DNA of 64,000 bases. It comes from Alcaligenes parafaecalis (GTDB lineage Bacteria > Pseudomonadota > Gammaproteobacteria > Burkholderiales > Burkholderiaceae_B). Position 1 is the first letter of the stretch; each line of letters starts with the position of its first letter. Both the position numbers and the translations under genes were made by a program. The notes beneath the pieces were generated by a model. That model was not told the origin of the DNA. It searched no databases and saw nothing but the letters and a program-made list of their open reading frames with translations. Location: positions 558,001 through 622,000 of the forward strand of contig NZ_JAPKNA010000002.1 of the NCBI RefSeq assembly GCF_026344135.1. The letters run 5' to 3'. Shown here piece after piece: positions 42,077-51,359 of this stretch.

Positions 42077-42439
42077 GGTCGATGAAAACTCACAGAAATG
42101 GCGCAGTAATTATCGTTTTTAAATTAGCACAGGATTATCAATAATGAAATGCTGTGAGTGGCGATAATTTTATGGAATAAGTGGGAATGGAAGTGATTTG
42201 GTATCGGGCCTGGGTAAGTCACCTTGGTGAGAAAAATAATAATAAATAAATGAATTTCGCGCCTGTAAAAAACACTATTTTTTAGGTTTTTGGCTGTCGT
42301 TTTCGATTGAGCATCTAGCTGAGCTTGAGCCGTTCACCAGACAGCACAGAACCTTCTCAAGTGTAGGGCAGGGCCTGGGACCTGGCGGCTTTCGGAGTGG
42401 GGCTTAGCCCCGATTTCATCAAACTTAAGGTTGTTAAAA
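42077..42439. other. AT-rich intergenic region between LysR and LysE-type genes
   Basis: 363 bases with AT-rich stretches around 42105-42300, holding the divergent promoters of the regulator and exporter genes. LysR-type T-N11-A motifs are too loose to place with confidence. No gene is seen here. Confidence 0.4.
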
Positions 42440-43057
42440 ATGCATGAACTGTTGGCGGTTGCCACCATCACCATCCTGGCTGTGATCAGTCCTGGCCCGG
42501 ACTTCGCCATGGTCACTCGTAATGGCTATTCCTTTGGTCGCAGGATTGGTTTGATTTCAGCGCTGGGCATTGCCGCCGGAGTGCAGGTGCACGTGGTCTA
42601 CACCGTGCTGGGGGTAGCGATTCTGATTACCCAGTCGCCCACCTTGTTTTGGGTGATGAAGGTGGCTGGGGCGGCGTACTTGATGTATTTGGGCTACCAG
42701 TCTTTTCAGAATCGTACGCCCTTGAATACGGATGGTGAGCCAGGGAAGGTGCCTAGTGCTTGGCAAGCCTTTGGGATGGGCTTTTTGACCAATGCCTTGA
42801 ACCCTAAAACCATGCTGTTTGTAGTGGCGACATTTACGCAGTTGGTGCAGCCTGATGCGCCGTTCTGGCTGAATTTTGCTTATGGGTTTTTTATGTCGTT
42901 TGCCCATTGGGTCTGGTTCAGTATCGTCGCCATCGTGTTTTCAAACAGGCGGTTGCGGGCGGCGATGCTGGCTAGGCAGAGGCTGCTGGATAGGGGGATT
43001 GGTGTTGCTTTGCTGGGTTTGGGTGCATCGCTCTTGTTTACCAACTCGGTGTCCTAG
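42440..43057 (+). CDS. LysE/RhtB-family exporter
   Basis: A 205-residue inner-membrane protein with about six helices. It shows the LysE/RhtB family start ITILAVISPGPDFAMVTRNG, the AGAAYLMYLGYQSF segment, and FLTNALNPKTMLFVVATF. Members export amino acids such as lysine, homoserine, threonine or their analogues; the substrate here is unknown. I prefer the ATG at 42440, with AAGG ten bases upstream, over a TTG nine bases earlier. It probably responds to the divergent LysR regulator. An AT-rich tract follows. Confidence 0.9.
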   Translation: MHELLAVATITILAVISPGPDFAMVTRNGYSFGRRIGLISALGIAAGVQVHVVYTVLGVAILITQSPTLFWVMKVAGAAYLMYLGYQSFQNRTPLNTDGEPGKVPSAWQAFGMGFLTNALNPKTMLFVVATFTQLVQPDAPFWLNFAYGFFMSFAHWVWFSIVAIVFSNRRLRAAMLARQRLLDRGIGVALLGLGASLLFTNSVS

Positions 43058-43359
43058 AAGGGCGCAATGGATGGCAGAAGCTGGAGCAGGCAAGGTCAAG
43101 GGCCTGTTCTATGTGGCCTGATGATTAAAGATTTTAAGAAAGCCTGATTTTTTAATTAATTGGGACTAATTATAAAATTATTTTTTAATGAGTTTTATAT
43201 GGCTATTAATAATAGAAATTTAAAAATATAAAAATAATAGATATTGAAAATTAAAAAAGAATATCTGTTATTTTTTGTCATTAATTGAGAGATGTCTGGT
43301 TATAGTTTGCAAGTCACTGTATTTCGTTTCGCACACTACCTGTCGATAGGGAGACCAGA
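43058..43359. other. Very AT-rich intergenic tract
   Basis: 302 bases. Positions 43125-43300 consist mostly of A and T and differ sharply from the surrounding genes. No ORF of substance is present. It could be a xenogeneic-silencer binding region or a strong UP-element promoter zone for the amidohydrolase gene. GGGAG at 43349-43353 is its ribosome-binding site. Confidence 0.5.
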
Positions 43360-44664
43360 ATGGCTTGCAATCACCTCCGTCCTACCATGATTGTTGGTTC
43401 CTGCTTTGCATTATTGGCTGCATTTCAGGGTAGCGCTGTGGCGCAAACCCCCGAGCCCCGTTTGGATACCAGCCAGCTTTATGCTGATGTGCATTTCCAT
43501 GCGTCCAATTACGCCATGCAAGGGATTCCTTTAAAGGAATACGCACAGCGATACATGAGCGCAGACCGGCAGCAGATTATTCGCTCCACCATCATGCCGA
43601 TTCCCTTGCAACAACGCTGGGACGGTTTTGAGGAGTATCAGGCGCAAGGGCCCAATAATCAGATGTTTGGCCCTAATTACTACATTGGCTCTAAAGCGGA
43701 CCTGTACTACTACTCGTTTATCGATGCCATGTTTGCGCGAGAGTACGAAAGGCTGGAACCCCAGTACCAGGAAAAGCTGGACGTCATGATTACGGCCTTC
43801 AATCCTATGGATGTTTATGCTTCGCAGCACATCAAGCGAGCTGTGTTGAGCTTTCCAGGCGTGTTTTCCGGGGTAGGCGAATTCACCATTCACAAGGAAC
43901 TGGTGTCCAGCAAACTGGCGGGTGAAACGGTAGAAGAAACCAAGGCGCCGTCTGTGCCCCTACCCCCTGATGCGGGAGATGGCAGCAAGGTGTCCTTGTA
44001 CTCCGAGTCCTTGGAGTACCTGTTCAAGACCATCGAAGAGGTCGGTCTGGTCGCGATTTTGCACAACGATATGTACCGGGTCGAGGTCAACTACAAGGGT
44101 GAGCTGGAAAACGCCTACCCGAATCAGGATTACGTAAAGGGCTTGAAGCATGTCTGCGGCCACGCTCCTAATGCCAAGGTGGTGTGGGCCCACACCGGTT
44201 TGGGTCGTTTTGTTAAACCCACCAGCGATCACATTACGCGGGTGAAGAAAGTGCTGGATGCGTGCCCGAGCTGGTCTACTGATATCTCCTGGGATCTGGT
44301 GCAGGACTATATGCTGGACCCCGAACCGGGCATGCCCAGCCGCCAGGATTGGTTGAATTTCTTCAAGGAATATCAGAACCGGATTCTGTGGGGGTCAGAT
44401 GTGGTGATCTTCACGCGTAACCGATTTGAGTCCAATCCGCCCACCTCGGTGACGCCGGGCAGTTTGATGCAACCGGATCAGTATCACGCTGATTTGTCCA
44501 AAATGAAGGACTTCCTGGATGAGCTGCCTGTCGCTATTGGCAACAAGATTCGCCATGAAAACTATGTGCGTTTGTTCAACCGAGCCAAGTTCTCTGTTCG
44601 CGCTTGGGAGCGCGAGAATGCGGATCTGAATATCTGGGATATTCCTACGCCAGTCCATCCTTAA
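43360..44664 (+). CDS. Secreted amidohydrolase-superfamily protein
   Basis: A 434-residue protein with a Sec signal peptide (cleavage likely after AVA, residue 28). The mature part has the metal-site pattern of amidohydrolases: HxH at His45/His47 in YADVHFHAS, further histidines in ILHNDMYR and VVWAHTGLGR, and an Asp in RILWGSDVV. These suggest a mononuclear or binuclear metal hydrolase or decarboxylase of the Amidohydro_2 type. Export to the periplasm is unusual for that group. No pathway partner is adjacent: the exporter gene lies upstream across an AT-rich tract and the acyl-CoA ligase gene is convergent. Substrate unknown. Confidence 0.75.
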   Translation: MACNHLRPTMIVGSCFALLAAFQGSAVAQTPEPRLDTSQLYADVHFHASNYAMQGIPLKEYAQRYMSADRQQIIRSTIMPIPLQQRWDGFEEYQAQGPNNQMFGPNYYIGSKADLYYYSFIDAMFAREYERLEPQYQEKLDVMITAFNPMDVYASQHIKRAVLSFPGVFSGVGEFTIHKELVSSKLAGETVEETKAPSVPLPPDAGDGSKVSLYSESLEYLFKTIEEVGLVAILHNDMYRVEVNYKGELENAYPNQDYVKGLKHVCGHAPNAKVVWAHTGLGRFVKPTSDHITRVKKVLDACPSWSTDISWDLVQDYMLDPEPGMPSRQDWLNFFKEYQNRILWGSDVVIFTRNRFESNPPTSVTPGSLMQPDQYHADLSKMKDFLDELPVAIGNKIRHENYVRLFNRAKFSVRAWERENADLNIWDIPTPVHP

Positions 44665-44766
44665 GGCGGGCTTGTTATGAGTGTTGCCGCCAGTTCTTGA
44701 GCGTGTTTTTTCGGCACAAGAGCCATGGGTTTTCAGGAGCGGAAATAGCAGTTTGAAGCCCCTGCC

Positions 44767-44850
44767 TTTGCAAGAGACGCGTCATGCTCAGGCTCTTGCA
44801 AAAGAACGGCCCCCGAAGGCCTGGATGGATATCCAAACCTTCGGGGGCCG
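44767..44850. terminator. Two successive inverted repeats between convergent genes
   Basis: TTTGCAAGAG (44767-44776) pairs with CTCTTGCAAA (44793-44802). Next, CGGCCCCCGAAGG (44807-44819) pairs perfectly with CCTTCGGGGGCCG (44838-44850), followed by TTT. They lie between the convergent amidohydrolase and acyl-CoA ligase genes and probably terminate both. The loops of 16 and 18 bases are longer than usual. Confidence 0.6.
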
Positions 44851-44909
44851 TTTGGTATTGCACGTAAAGGGAGCCGAGGCTGGCTCCTTCATTCAGCTGT
44901 CAGTGTTGA

Positions 44910-46556
44910 TTAAACCGCTTTGTTTTGTGCTGCCAGCTTGTCCAGATCCTCTTGGATCAGCTTGCGAATAGCGGTTTTCAGCAGCTTGCCGGTGGCGGTA
45001 TGGGGCAATTCGTCCACCACGATCAGTTCGTCAGGAATACTCCATTTGGAGACTTGCTCTGAGAACAGCTCAATCATGTCCTGCTTGGTGAAGGTGGCAT
45101 CGTCTTGCAATTGCACCACCAGGACGGGGCGCTCGCCCCAGCGTTCGTCGGGCTTGGCCACGACAGCTGCTTCTTTGATCGCCGGGTGAGCCTGGGCAAT
45201 GTTTTCCAGCTCGATCGAGCTGATCCATTCGCCACCGGATTTCACCACGTCCTTGGTTCGGTCTACGATCTGAATAAAGCCATCGGGATCAATCGTGACG
45301 ACATCGCCCGTGTTGAACCAGCCATCTTCGGTGTGGGCAGAGGTGTCATTGCTGTTGAAGTAAGAGCCCGCAATCCAGGGTCCACGTACCATCATGGCGC
45401 CAAACATCTTGCCGTCACGGGTGATGGGTTTGCCATCATCGCCATCAACGCGGAACTCTACGCCAAACAGCGGACGCCCCTGTTTGGACAGCAGCTTGAG
45501 CTTCTCGTTGTCAGGCAGGGATTCGTGTTTGGGCAGCAAGGCGGCCGCCAGACCCACTGGGCTGGTTTCGGTCATACCCCAGGCGTGGCGTACTTTCACG
45601 CCCAGCTTCTGGAAGCGGGTAATCATGACCGGAGGCGCAGACGAGCCGCCAATCACCAGGCGTTGCAGGCTGCTGAAGGTTTTGCCATTGGCTTGCATCC
45701 AGTCCAGCAGCCCCAGCCAGACGGTAGGGACGCCCGCTGTCATGGTGACGCCTTCGTTTTCAAATAAGGTGTGCAGGCTGGCGCCGTCCAGTTTCGGGCC
45801 GGGCAAGACCAGTTTTGCGCCAACCATCAATGCCGCATAGGGCAGGCCCCAGGCGTTGACGTGGAACATCGGGACGATGGGAGTGATGGTGTCGGAGGCC
45901 GACAGACACAGGGCATCGGGCATGCTCAAGGCAAAGGCATGCAAGATAGTGGAGCGATGGCTGTAGAGCACGCCTTTGGGGTTGCCCGTGGTGCCAGAGG
46001 TGTAGCACAGGCCGGAGGCCGTATTTTCATCAAACACAGGCCAGTCGAAATGATCGGACTCGGCGGCAATCAGGGTTTCATAGCACTTCAGATTGGGCAG
46101 CAGGTCCGACTTGGGCATGTGTGCTTCGTCAGTCATGATGACCACGGCTTTCAGCTTGGAGAGCTGATCGGCCAAGGCTTCCAGAATCGGCATGAAGCTC
46201 AGGTCGGCAAACAGGACGCTATCGCCAGCGTGCTCAATGATGTAGCCGATCTGGTCCTGAAACAGACGCGGGTTGATGGTGTGACACACCAGGCCCGAGC
46301 CTGATACGCCGTAATACAACTCCAGGTGACGGTAGCCGTTCCAGGCCAGGGTGCCCACGCGGTCACCTTGTTGCAAACCCATTTTTTGAAGCGCATTGGC
46401 CAGTTTCTGGCTGCGCTTGGACAGGTCTGCATAGGTGTAGCGGTGGATGTGGCCTTCTACCGTTTGCGAGACTACCTCACGGTCTGCGTGGTAGTTGGCC
46501 GCATGACGCAGTATGGATGACACTAACAGCGGGGTATTCATCATCATGCCAAGCAT
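44910..46556 (-). CDS. AMP-dependent fatty acid-CoA ligase
   Basis: A 548-residue acyl-activating enzyme that forms acyl-CoA from a carboxylic acid, ATP and CoA. It has the P-loop-like motif YTSGTTGNPKGVLYSHRS, the adenylate-binding HAWGMTETSPVG, the hinge DGWFNTGDVVTIDPDG, and the C-terminal lysine motif LPHTATGKLLKTAIRK. The closest group is medium/long-chain fatty acid-CoA ligases. The frame is open to 46646; GGAGG nine bases before the ATG at 46554-46556 fixes the start. It stands alone between the amidohydrolase gene and the first LysR of the phosphonate island. Confidence 0.9.
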   Translation of the reverse strand: MLGMMMNTPLLVSSILRHAANYHADREVVSQTVEGHIHRYTYADLSKRSQKLANALQKMGLQQGDRVGTLAWNGYRHLELYYGVSGSGLVCHTINPRLFQDQIGYIIEHAGDSVLFADLSFMPILEALADQLSKLKAVVIMTDEAHMPKSDLLPNLKCYETLIAAESDHFDWPVFDENTASGLCYTSGTTGNPKGVLYSHRSTILHAFALSMPDALCLSASDTITPIVPMFHVNAWGLPYAALMVGAKLVLPGPKLDGASLHTLFENEGVTMTAGVPTVWLGLLDWMQANGKTFSSLQRLVIGGSSAPPVMITRFQKLGVKVRHAWGMTETSPVGLAAALLPKHESLPDNEKLKLLSKQGRPLFGVEFRVDGDDGKPITRDGKMFGAMMVRGPWIAGSYFNSNDTSAHTEDGWFNTGDVVTIDPDGFIQIVDRTKDVVKSGGEWISSIELENIAQAHPAIKEAAVVAKPDERWGERPVLVVQLQDDATFTKQDMIELFSEQVSKWSIPDELIVVDELPHTATGKLLKTAIRKLIQEDLDKLAAQNKAV

Positions 46557-46696
46557 GGTTTTCGTCCTCCCTGGGAGTAAATCAAACAGAACTGACGGGC
46601 CTTGAAACTGTGAGTCTACGCGCAGAAAATGGACGAAACACATCACTGACTGTCATGGCCTCCTGATGCACAGTAGCCTAAAACTCACAAATGCGT

Positions 46697-47581
46697 CTAT
46701 GTAGTCGTTTGTATTTGCTTGCGTAATGCCAAAGCTTCTGTGAAAAATTGGGCAATCATGCGGCTGTCTCGGCGCTCGGTCAGGCAATACAAATACGTGT
46801 CGGTGCGCACGGGATCGCCCTGAATACGAACCGCTTTGAAACGATGATCCGGGATGAACTCTGCTTCGGACACCGTGCCCACGCCCAGCCCTCGGGCGAC
46901 TGCTTCACGCAGGGCTTCCCGGCTGCCAATCTCCATGACTGCGCGCGGCCGTATATTTTCCTTTTCCAGTGCCGCTTCCAGACAGGCACGCGTGGTGGAA
47001 CCCGATTCCCGCTGTAGCAAAGGAGCATCCTGCAAGGCAGATAAAGGCACACTGTCGTACCGGGCCAAAGGGTGCGACAAGGGGGCGAACAGAATTACAG
47101 CATGGCTGGCGTAATGTTCGGTGTGAAAGGCCGGATCGTCGCAGGCTCCGGCCAGCACGGAAATATCGGTGGCGTAGTCGGCCAGATCCGCTAGCACCTG
47201 TGCCGAGTTCCCCATATGAATAGAGATATCCACGCCGGGAAATAGCCGGTGATAGGCCTCCACCATCTCAATCACATGAAAAGGCCCGACAGCGCCAATA
47301 CGCAGTCGGCCTACATGCAGTTTTCCACTGTCATGCAGCAGGTTGAAGGCATCGACTTCCAGCGCTCCCAGTTGCTGCGCGACCGGCAACAGGGCTATCC
47401 CCACCTGGGTTAGTTGGACACCTCTGCCCCGACGATGAAACAACTCCACATCATGTTGCTGTTCCAGCCCTTGTATTTGTTTGGTCACGGTGGGTTGGGC
47501 CAGTCCCAGGGCGCGGGCCCCGGCGCTGAAACTGCCATGTCGGGCAACAGCCAGGAAGGCACGTAGGCGTGCGGCGGACAT
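46697..47581 (-). CDS. LysR-family regulator flanking the phosphonate operon (copy 1)
   Basis: A 294-residue LysR regulator divergent from phnD. Helix-turn-helix: AFLAVARHGSFSAGARALGL and AQPTVTKQIQGLEQQ. The effector domain contains MEIGSREALREAVARGLGVG and FHVIEMVEAYHRLFPGVDI. It is clearly paralogous to the LysR at 52325-53218, sharing these blocks nearly word for word. Its position next to phnDCE and the inverted repeats overlapping its start codon suggest it activates the phosphonate genes in response to a phosphonate or aldehyde. A substrate-inducible rather than Pho-regulon control is therefore likely. Confidence 0.88.
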   Translation of the reverse strand: MSAARLRAFLAVARHGSFSAGARALGLAQPTVTKQIQGLEQQHDVELFHRRGRGVQLTQVGIALLPVAQQLGALEVDAFNLLHDSGKLHVGRLRIGAVGPFHVIEMVEAYHRLFPGVDISIHMGNSAQVLADLADYATDISVLAGACDDPAFHTEHYASHAVILFAPLSHPLARYDSVPLSALQDAPLLQRESGSTTRACLEAALEKENIRPRAVMEIGSREALREAVARGLGVGTVSEAEFIPDHRFKAVRIQGDPVRTDTYLYCLTERRDSRMIAQFFTEALALRKQIQTTT

Positions 47582-47600
47582 ATAGACTCCATCTATAGAT
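47581..47600. promoter_or_regulatory. Overlapping inverted repeats in the LysR-phnD intergenic region
   Basis: TATAGA-CTCCA-TCTATA (47581-47597) is a perfect interrupted dyad, overlapped by the palindrome ATCTATAGAT (47591-47600). They begin at the LysR start codon and lie about 95 bases before phnD. They are good candidates for the LysR recognition site controlling both genes. Confidence 0.45.
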
Positions 47601-47694
47601 AACTGATGTTTTGAATGCTAAATCGATAACATGAAGGCAATGTGACCTTTCTACTATGTCGGCATTCCTCCTACAAACCTCAAGGACGACTGCC

Positions 47695-48585
47695 GTGAAC
47701 AAGAACGTATTTCAGACAGCCCGCCGCTCTTTCATCGCGGCAAGCGCCGCCACTATTATTTTTTCGGTGTTCGGGACTGCCGCCCACGCCGCCCAGGACA
47801 CCTTGACGATTGGTCTTATCCCTGCCGAAGACTCGCAGGCCATGATCGAATCGAGCAAGCAGGTTATTGAGCAACTGGAGCGCGAGTCCGGCATGAAGGT
47901 CGAGCCTTTTGTGGCTACGGACTACAACGGAATTATCGAAGCTCTGCGTGCCAAGAAGCTGGACGTGGCCTACCTGGGACCATTCTCTTATGTGCTGGCC
48001 AGCTCGGTGGCAGATGTGGAGGCCTTTGCGGTTGCCGTCACCAAGAAAACAGGTAAAAGCGCTTACAAGAGCCTGATCGTGGTGCGTGCCGATAGCGGGA
48101 TCGACAATGTGGATCAGTTGAAAGGTCGCACATTTGCCTTTGTAGACCCCAGCTCTACTTCAGGCCACCTGTTCCCTAAAGCGGGCCTGGAAAACGATGG
48201 CTATAAACCTGAAGAGCTGTTCTCCCGCGTGGTGTTTTCCGGTTCGCACGATGCCAGCCTGCTGGCTGTAGCCAACAAGAAAGTAGATGCTGCTGCTGTG
48301 GCTGACCGTATTTACGCCAGCGCGATTTCCAAAGGCCAATTGGCTCAGGATGATTTGAAAGTGGTGTGGTCCTCCAGCGATATCCCCGAGTCGCCCATGG
48401 TCTGGCGCAAGGATCTGGACCCCAGCGTCAAAGAGAAAGTGGCCAAGGCCCTGGCCAATATCAAGGATGTACCTTGGGGTGATCAGGGCATGTTGAATGG
48501 CTTTCAGGCTACCGACGATGCCGCTTACAACGTGGTGCGTGATACCGCCAAGGTACTGAATCTGGATCTGCGGAGCATGAAATGA
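47695..48585 (+). CDS. phnD: Phosphonate ABC transporter, periplasmic binding protein
   Basis: A 296-residue periplasmic protein. The signal peptide (residues 1-29) contains TARRSFIAAS, a Tat-like pair of arginines, and ends at AHA. The mature protein shows the PhnD family blocks IGLIPAEDSQAM, DVAYLGPFSYVLA, FVDPSSTSGHLFPKAGL, and SGSHDASLLAVANKKVDAAAV. It delivers a phosphonate to PhnCE. I chose GTG 47695 because AAGGA lies eight bases before it, while the upstream ATG at 47656 lacks a ribosome-binding site. The stop overlaps the phnC start by 4 bases. Confidence 0.93.
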   Translation: MNKNVFQTARRSFIAASAATIIFSVFGTAAHAAQDTLTIGLIPAEDSQAMIESSKQVIEQLERESGMKVEPFVATDYNGIIEALRAKKLDVAYLGPFSYVLASSVADVEAFAVAVTKKTGKSAYKSLIVVRADSGIDNVDQLKGRTFAFVDPSSTSGHLFPKAGLENDGYKPEELFSRVVFSGSHDASLLAVANKKVDAAAVADRIYASAISKGQLAQDDLKVVWSSSDIPESPMVWRKDLDPSVKEKVAKALANIKDVPWGDQGMLNGFQATDDAAYNVVRDTAKVLNLDLRSMK

Positions 48586-49403
48586 TCCGTTTGCGTGGCC
48601 TGAACAAAAGTTATGGCTCCAATGATGTCCTGTGTGGTGTGGACATGGATGCAGAAGCCGGTGAGTTTCTGGTTGTCTTAGGTCAGTCCGGAGCGGGCAA
48701 GTCCACCTTGCTGCGCTGCATGAACCGGCTGGCGCAGGCCGATACGGGCGAGATGTCGGTGGCCGGTATTGATGCCATGTCGGCTCAGGATACCCGGGCA
48801 TTGCGCCGCCAGGTTGCCATGATTTTCCAGCATCACGATGTGGTGCCTCGTTTGTCAGTGCTGCGCAATGTATTGACCGGGCGTTTGGGAGCGGTTCCCG
48901 TGTGGAGCTCGATCCTGCAACTGTTCAGCCCTGCTGATATTGCCCTGGCCAAAGAGTGTCTGGAGCGTGTGGGGCTGGCGCATAAAGCCCAGGCTCGCAC
49001 GGATTCCTTGTCGGGTGGCCAGCGTCAGCGTGTGGGCATTGCCCGTGCCCTGGCGCAGCGTCCCCGCATTATTCTGGCCGACGAACCGGTTGCGAGCCTG
49101 GACCCTAAAACAGCGCGTCTGGTGATGCGTTATTTGCACGACGCCAGTCGGGAACTGGGTATTACCGTAGTGTGCAACCTGCATCAGGTTGATTACGCCC
49201 GTGAGTTTGCCGACCGTATTGTGGGCCTGGCCCATGGTCGCGTGGTTTATAACGGTGCCCCTGATCTGATGACGGAAGATGATCTGGCCCGTATCTATCC
49301 TGGCCCGGAGCCAGGGCAGGGCGGTGCTCACTCTCAAGAGGCAAGTGAGGCCGCTGCTTCCTTCCTGAACGAACCACTGACCATTGCGACCAAGGGAGCC
49401 TGA
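48582..49403 (+). CDS. phnC: Phosphonate ABC transporter ATP-binding protein
   Basis: A 273-residue ABC ATPase. Walker A is GQSGAGKST, the Q-loop is MIFQHHDVVPRLSVLRNVLTG, the signature is LSGGQRQRVGIARAL, and Walker B is RIILADEPVASLDP, followed by the switch histidine in VCNLHQVDYA. The YHDV-like Q-loop and overall match fit PhnC rather than other importers. The ATG overlaps the phnD stop (ATGA), and phnE follows after 2 bases, so transport genes form one tightly coupled unit. Confidence 0.94.
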   Translation: MIRLRGLNKSYGSNDVLCGVDMDAEAGEFLVVLGQSGAGKSTLLRCMNRLAQADTGEMSVAGIDAMSAQDTRALRRQVAMIFQHHDVVPRLSVLRNVLTGRLGAVPVWSSILQLFSPADIALAKECLERVGLAHKAQARTDSLSGGQRQRVGIARALAQRPRIILADEPVASLDPKTARLVMRYLHDASRELGITVVCNLHQVDYAREFADRIVGLAHGRVVYNGAPDLMTEDDLARIYPGPEPGQGGAHSQEASEAAASFLNEPLTIATKGA

Positions 49404-49405
49404 TC

Positions 49406-50221
49406 ATGGAACACAAATATTCCTGGGTCATGTCCACGCCTACGGGTATGAAAGGCTGGGTCACTACGGCCTTGCTGCTTGCTGCGATTGTCGTGGGGCT
49501 GCAATGGAGTGCTGAAGGTGCTCAGTTGAGCGTCGCCGAATTTGCGGCTGGCTTGCCGCAGATTGCCGACTTCCTGAGCCGTACCTTCCCGCCAGACTGG
49601 AGCATTTTGGGCAGTCTGGTCGCACCCGCAATCGAGACTATTCAGATCGCGATCTGGGGCACGGTGCTGGGTGTGCTGGGAGCCGTACCGGTGTCGTTTC
49701 TGGCGGCCCGTAACCTGAAGGTCAACCGTTATCTGTACGGCTTTACCCGTCAAAGCCTGAACGTGATACGCAGTATCAACGAGCTGATTCTGGCCTTGGT
49801 TTTTGTAGCTGCGGTGGGGCTTGGGCCTTTCCCCGGTGTGCTGGCTCTGGCTGTGCACGGTGTGGGGATGCTGGGCAAGTTCTTTGCTGAAAGCATTGAA
49901 GAGATTGATCAAGGCCCGCTGGATGCCTTGCGCGCTACTGGTGCCCGTCCTTTGCAAGTGATTGTGTTTGGTGTCTTGCCCCAGGTGATTACGGCCTGGA
50001 TTGCGGTGATTTTGTATCGCTTCGAGGTCAATCTGCGTTCGGCTACCGTGCTGGGCATGGTGGGAGCGGGTGGTTTGGGCTTTGAACTGGTCAGCAGCCT
50101 GAAACTGTTCAAGTACCAGGAAACCGCAACCTGCATCGTGGTCATTACGGTGATGGTGGTGGTAGCCGACCTGATTTCCAATCGCCTGCGTGAGGCCATT
50201 CGCAACAACGGGCGCGATTGA
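49406..50221 (+). CDS. phnE: Phosphonate ABC transporter permease
   Basis: A 271-residue inner-membrane permease with about six helices. The coupling region EEIDQGPLDALRATGARPLQVIVFGVLPQ is the EAA loop that contacts PhnC. Other family blocks are PAIETIQIAIWGTVLG, PVSFLAARNL, and GMVGAGGLGFELVSSL. A single permease gene, presumably acting as a homodimer, is present. It is 2 bases downstream of phnC and 25 bases upstream of the alcohol dehydrogenase gene. Confidence 0.94.
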   Translation: MEHKYSWVMSTPTGMKGWVTTALLLAAIVVGLQWSAEGAQLSVAEFAAGLPQIADFLSRTFPPDWSILGSLVAPAIETIQIAIWGTVLGVLGAVPVSFLAARNLKVNRYLYGFTRQSLNVIRSINELILALVFVAAVGLGPFPGVLALAVHGVGMLGKFFAESIEEIDQGPLDALRATGARPLQVIVFGVLPQVITAWIAVILYRFEVNLRSATVLGMVGAGGLGFELVSSLKLFKYQETATCIVVITVMVVVADLISNRLREAIRNNGRD

Positions 50222-50246
50222 TCGCTGTTTTTATTCGAGATTTTTT

Positions 50247-51359
50247 ATGTGGCATTTTTTCAATCCCGTTCAGATCGATGCTGGTGAAGGTGCTTTCAAG
50301 CGCTTGCCCGAGCGCTTGGGCGGTCGACGGGCCATTCTGATTGCTTTCCCGGAGGCACGCGAGCTGGGACAGTGCGAGCGCCTGCAAGCCTTGCTGGGTG
50401 AGCAGTTGGTTGCGATCGAAACGGATATTCAACCGAATCCGGATGTGTCCTGGTTGGCGCCTTTGTACGAGCGTCTGTGGCGTGACCACCCCGAGGTCGA
50501 GTGCATTATTGCCTTGGGTGGCGGCAGCGTCATTGATTGCGCTAAAGCCATGTTGACCAGCACCCCTTCGGGGACGTTTGCCGAACTGCTCGACTGCTTG
50601 TCGGGCAATACCAGCCTGAGCCAGCCTCCAGGGCGGGTGCGCAGCCTGATTGCCGTGCCCACCACGGCAGGAACCGGGAGCGAAGTTACCCCCTGGGCAA
50701 CAATTTGGGATAAGGGGCAGGGGCGCAAGTACTCCCTGCATCTGCCCTGGACCTGGCCTCAGGCCGCGATTATTGATCCGGCCCTGATGTGCAGCCTGCC
50801 CGCTGGCGCGACCTTGGCCAGTGGCCTGGATGCCTTGTCGCATGCGCTGGAATCCTTATGGAATGTGAATCGCAACCCCGTATCGGCCAGCCTGGCAGTG
50901 TCTGCGGCACGGCAGATTATCAGCAGCTTGCCCTTGCTGATGCAGGATCTGTCCAGCCTGGAGTTGCGCACTGAACTGGCTGTGGCTGCCGCCATGGCGG
51001 GCCTGGCGTTTTCCAATACCAAGACGGCTCTGGCGCACTCCCTGTCCTACGACCTGACTCTGGAGCAGGGTTTGCCACACGGTATTGCATGCTCGTTCAG
51101 CCTGCCGCATGTGATGCAGATGGCCTTGGGTCAGGATGAGCAGTTGGATCAGTTTTTATTGTCGATTTTTGATGCCCGCAACGGCCCTCAAGCTGTCTCT
51201 GCCTTGAGCGGCTTTCTGCAAAACCTGGGGGTCAGCACGGACCCGGCCAGCTACGGGGTATCACCCGAACAGTGGCAGCAACGCATCGCCCAGGCACTGC
51301 AAGGACCACGCGGACGTAATTTTATTGGTGCACATGCTCTGGATGCAGTGCAGGTATAA
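50247..51359 (+). CDS. Iron-containing alcohol dehydrogenase in phosphonate operon
   Basis: A 370-residue group III alcohol dehydrogenase. The NAD-binding motif is ALGGGSVIDCAKAM near residue 90. The metal ligands are all present: Asp195 and His199 (ASGLDALSHALESLW), His264 (KTALAHSLSYD) and His278 (GLPHGIACS). Related enzymes interconvert phosphonoacetaldehyde and 2-hydroxyethylphosphonate, or reduce acetaldehyde. Placed between phnE and phnX, it could oxidise imported 2-hydroxyethylphosphonate to phosphonoacetaldehyde, or reduce the acetaldehyde made by PhnX. The first reading explains why no phnW transaminase is present. The open frame starts at 50190, inside phnE; the ATG at 50247 matches the conserved N-terminus. 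Confidence 0.87.
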   Translation: MWHFFNPVQIDAGEGAFKRLPERLGGRRAILIAFPEARELGQCERLQALLGEQLVAIETDIQPNPDVSWLAPLYERLWRDHPEVECIIALGGGSVIDCAKAMLTSTPSGTFAELLDCLSGNTSLSQPPGRVRSLIAVPTTAGTGSEVTPWATIWDKGQGRKYSLHLPWTWPQAAIIDPALMCSLPAGATLASGLDALSHALESLWNVNRNPVSASLAVSAARQIISSLPLLMQDLSSLELRTELAVAAAMAGLAFSNTKTALAHSLSYDLTLEQGLPHGIACSFSLPHVMQMALGQDEQLDQFLLSIFDARNGPQAVSALSGFLQNLGVSTDPASYGVSPEQWQQRIAQALQGPRGRNFIGAHALDAVQV

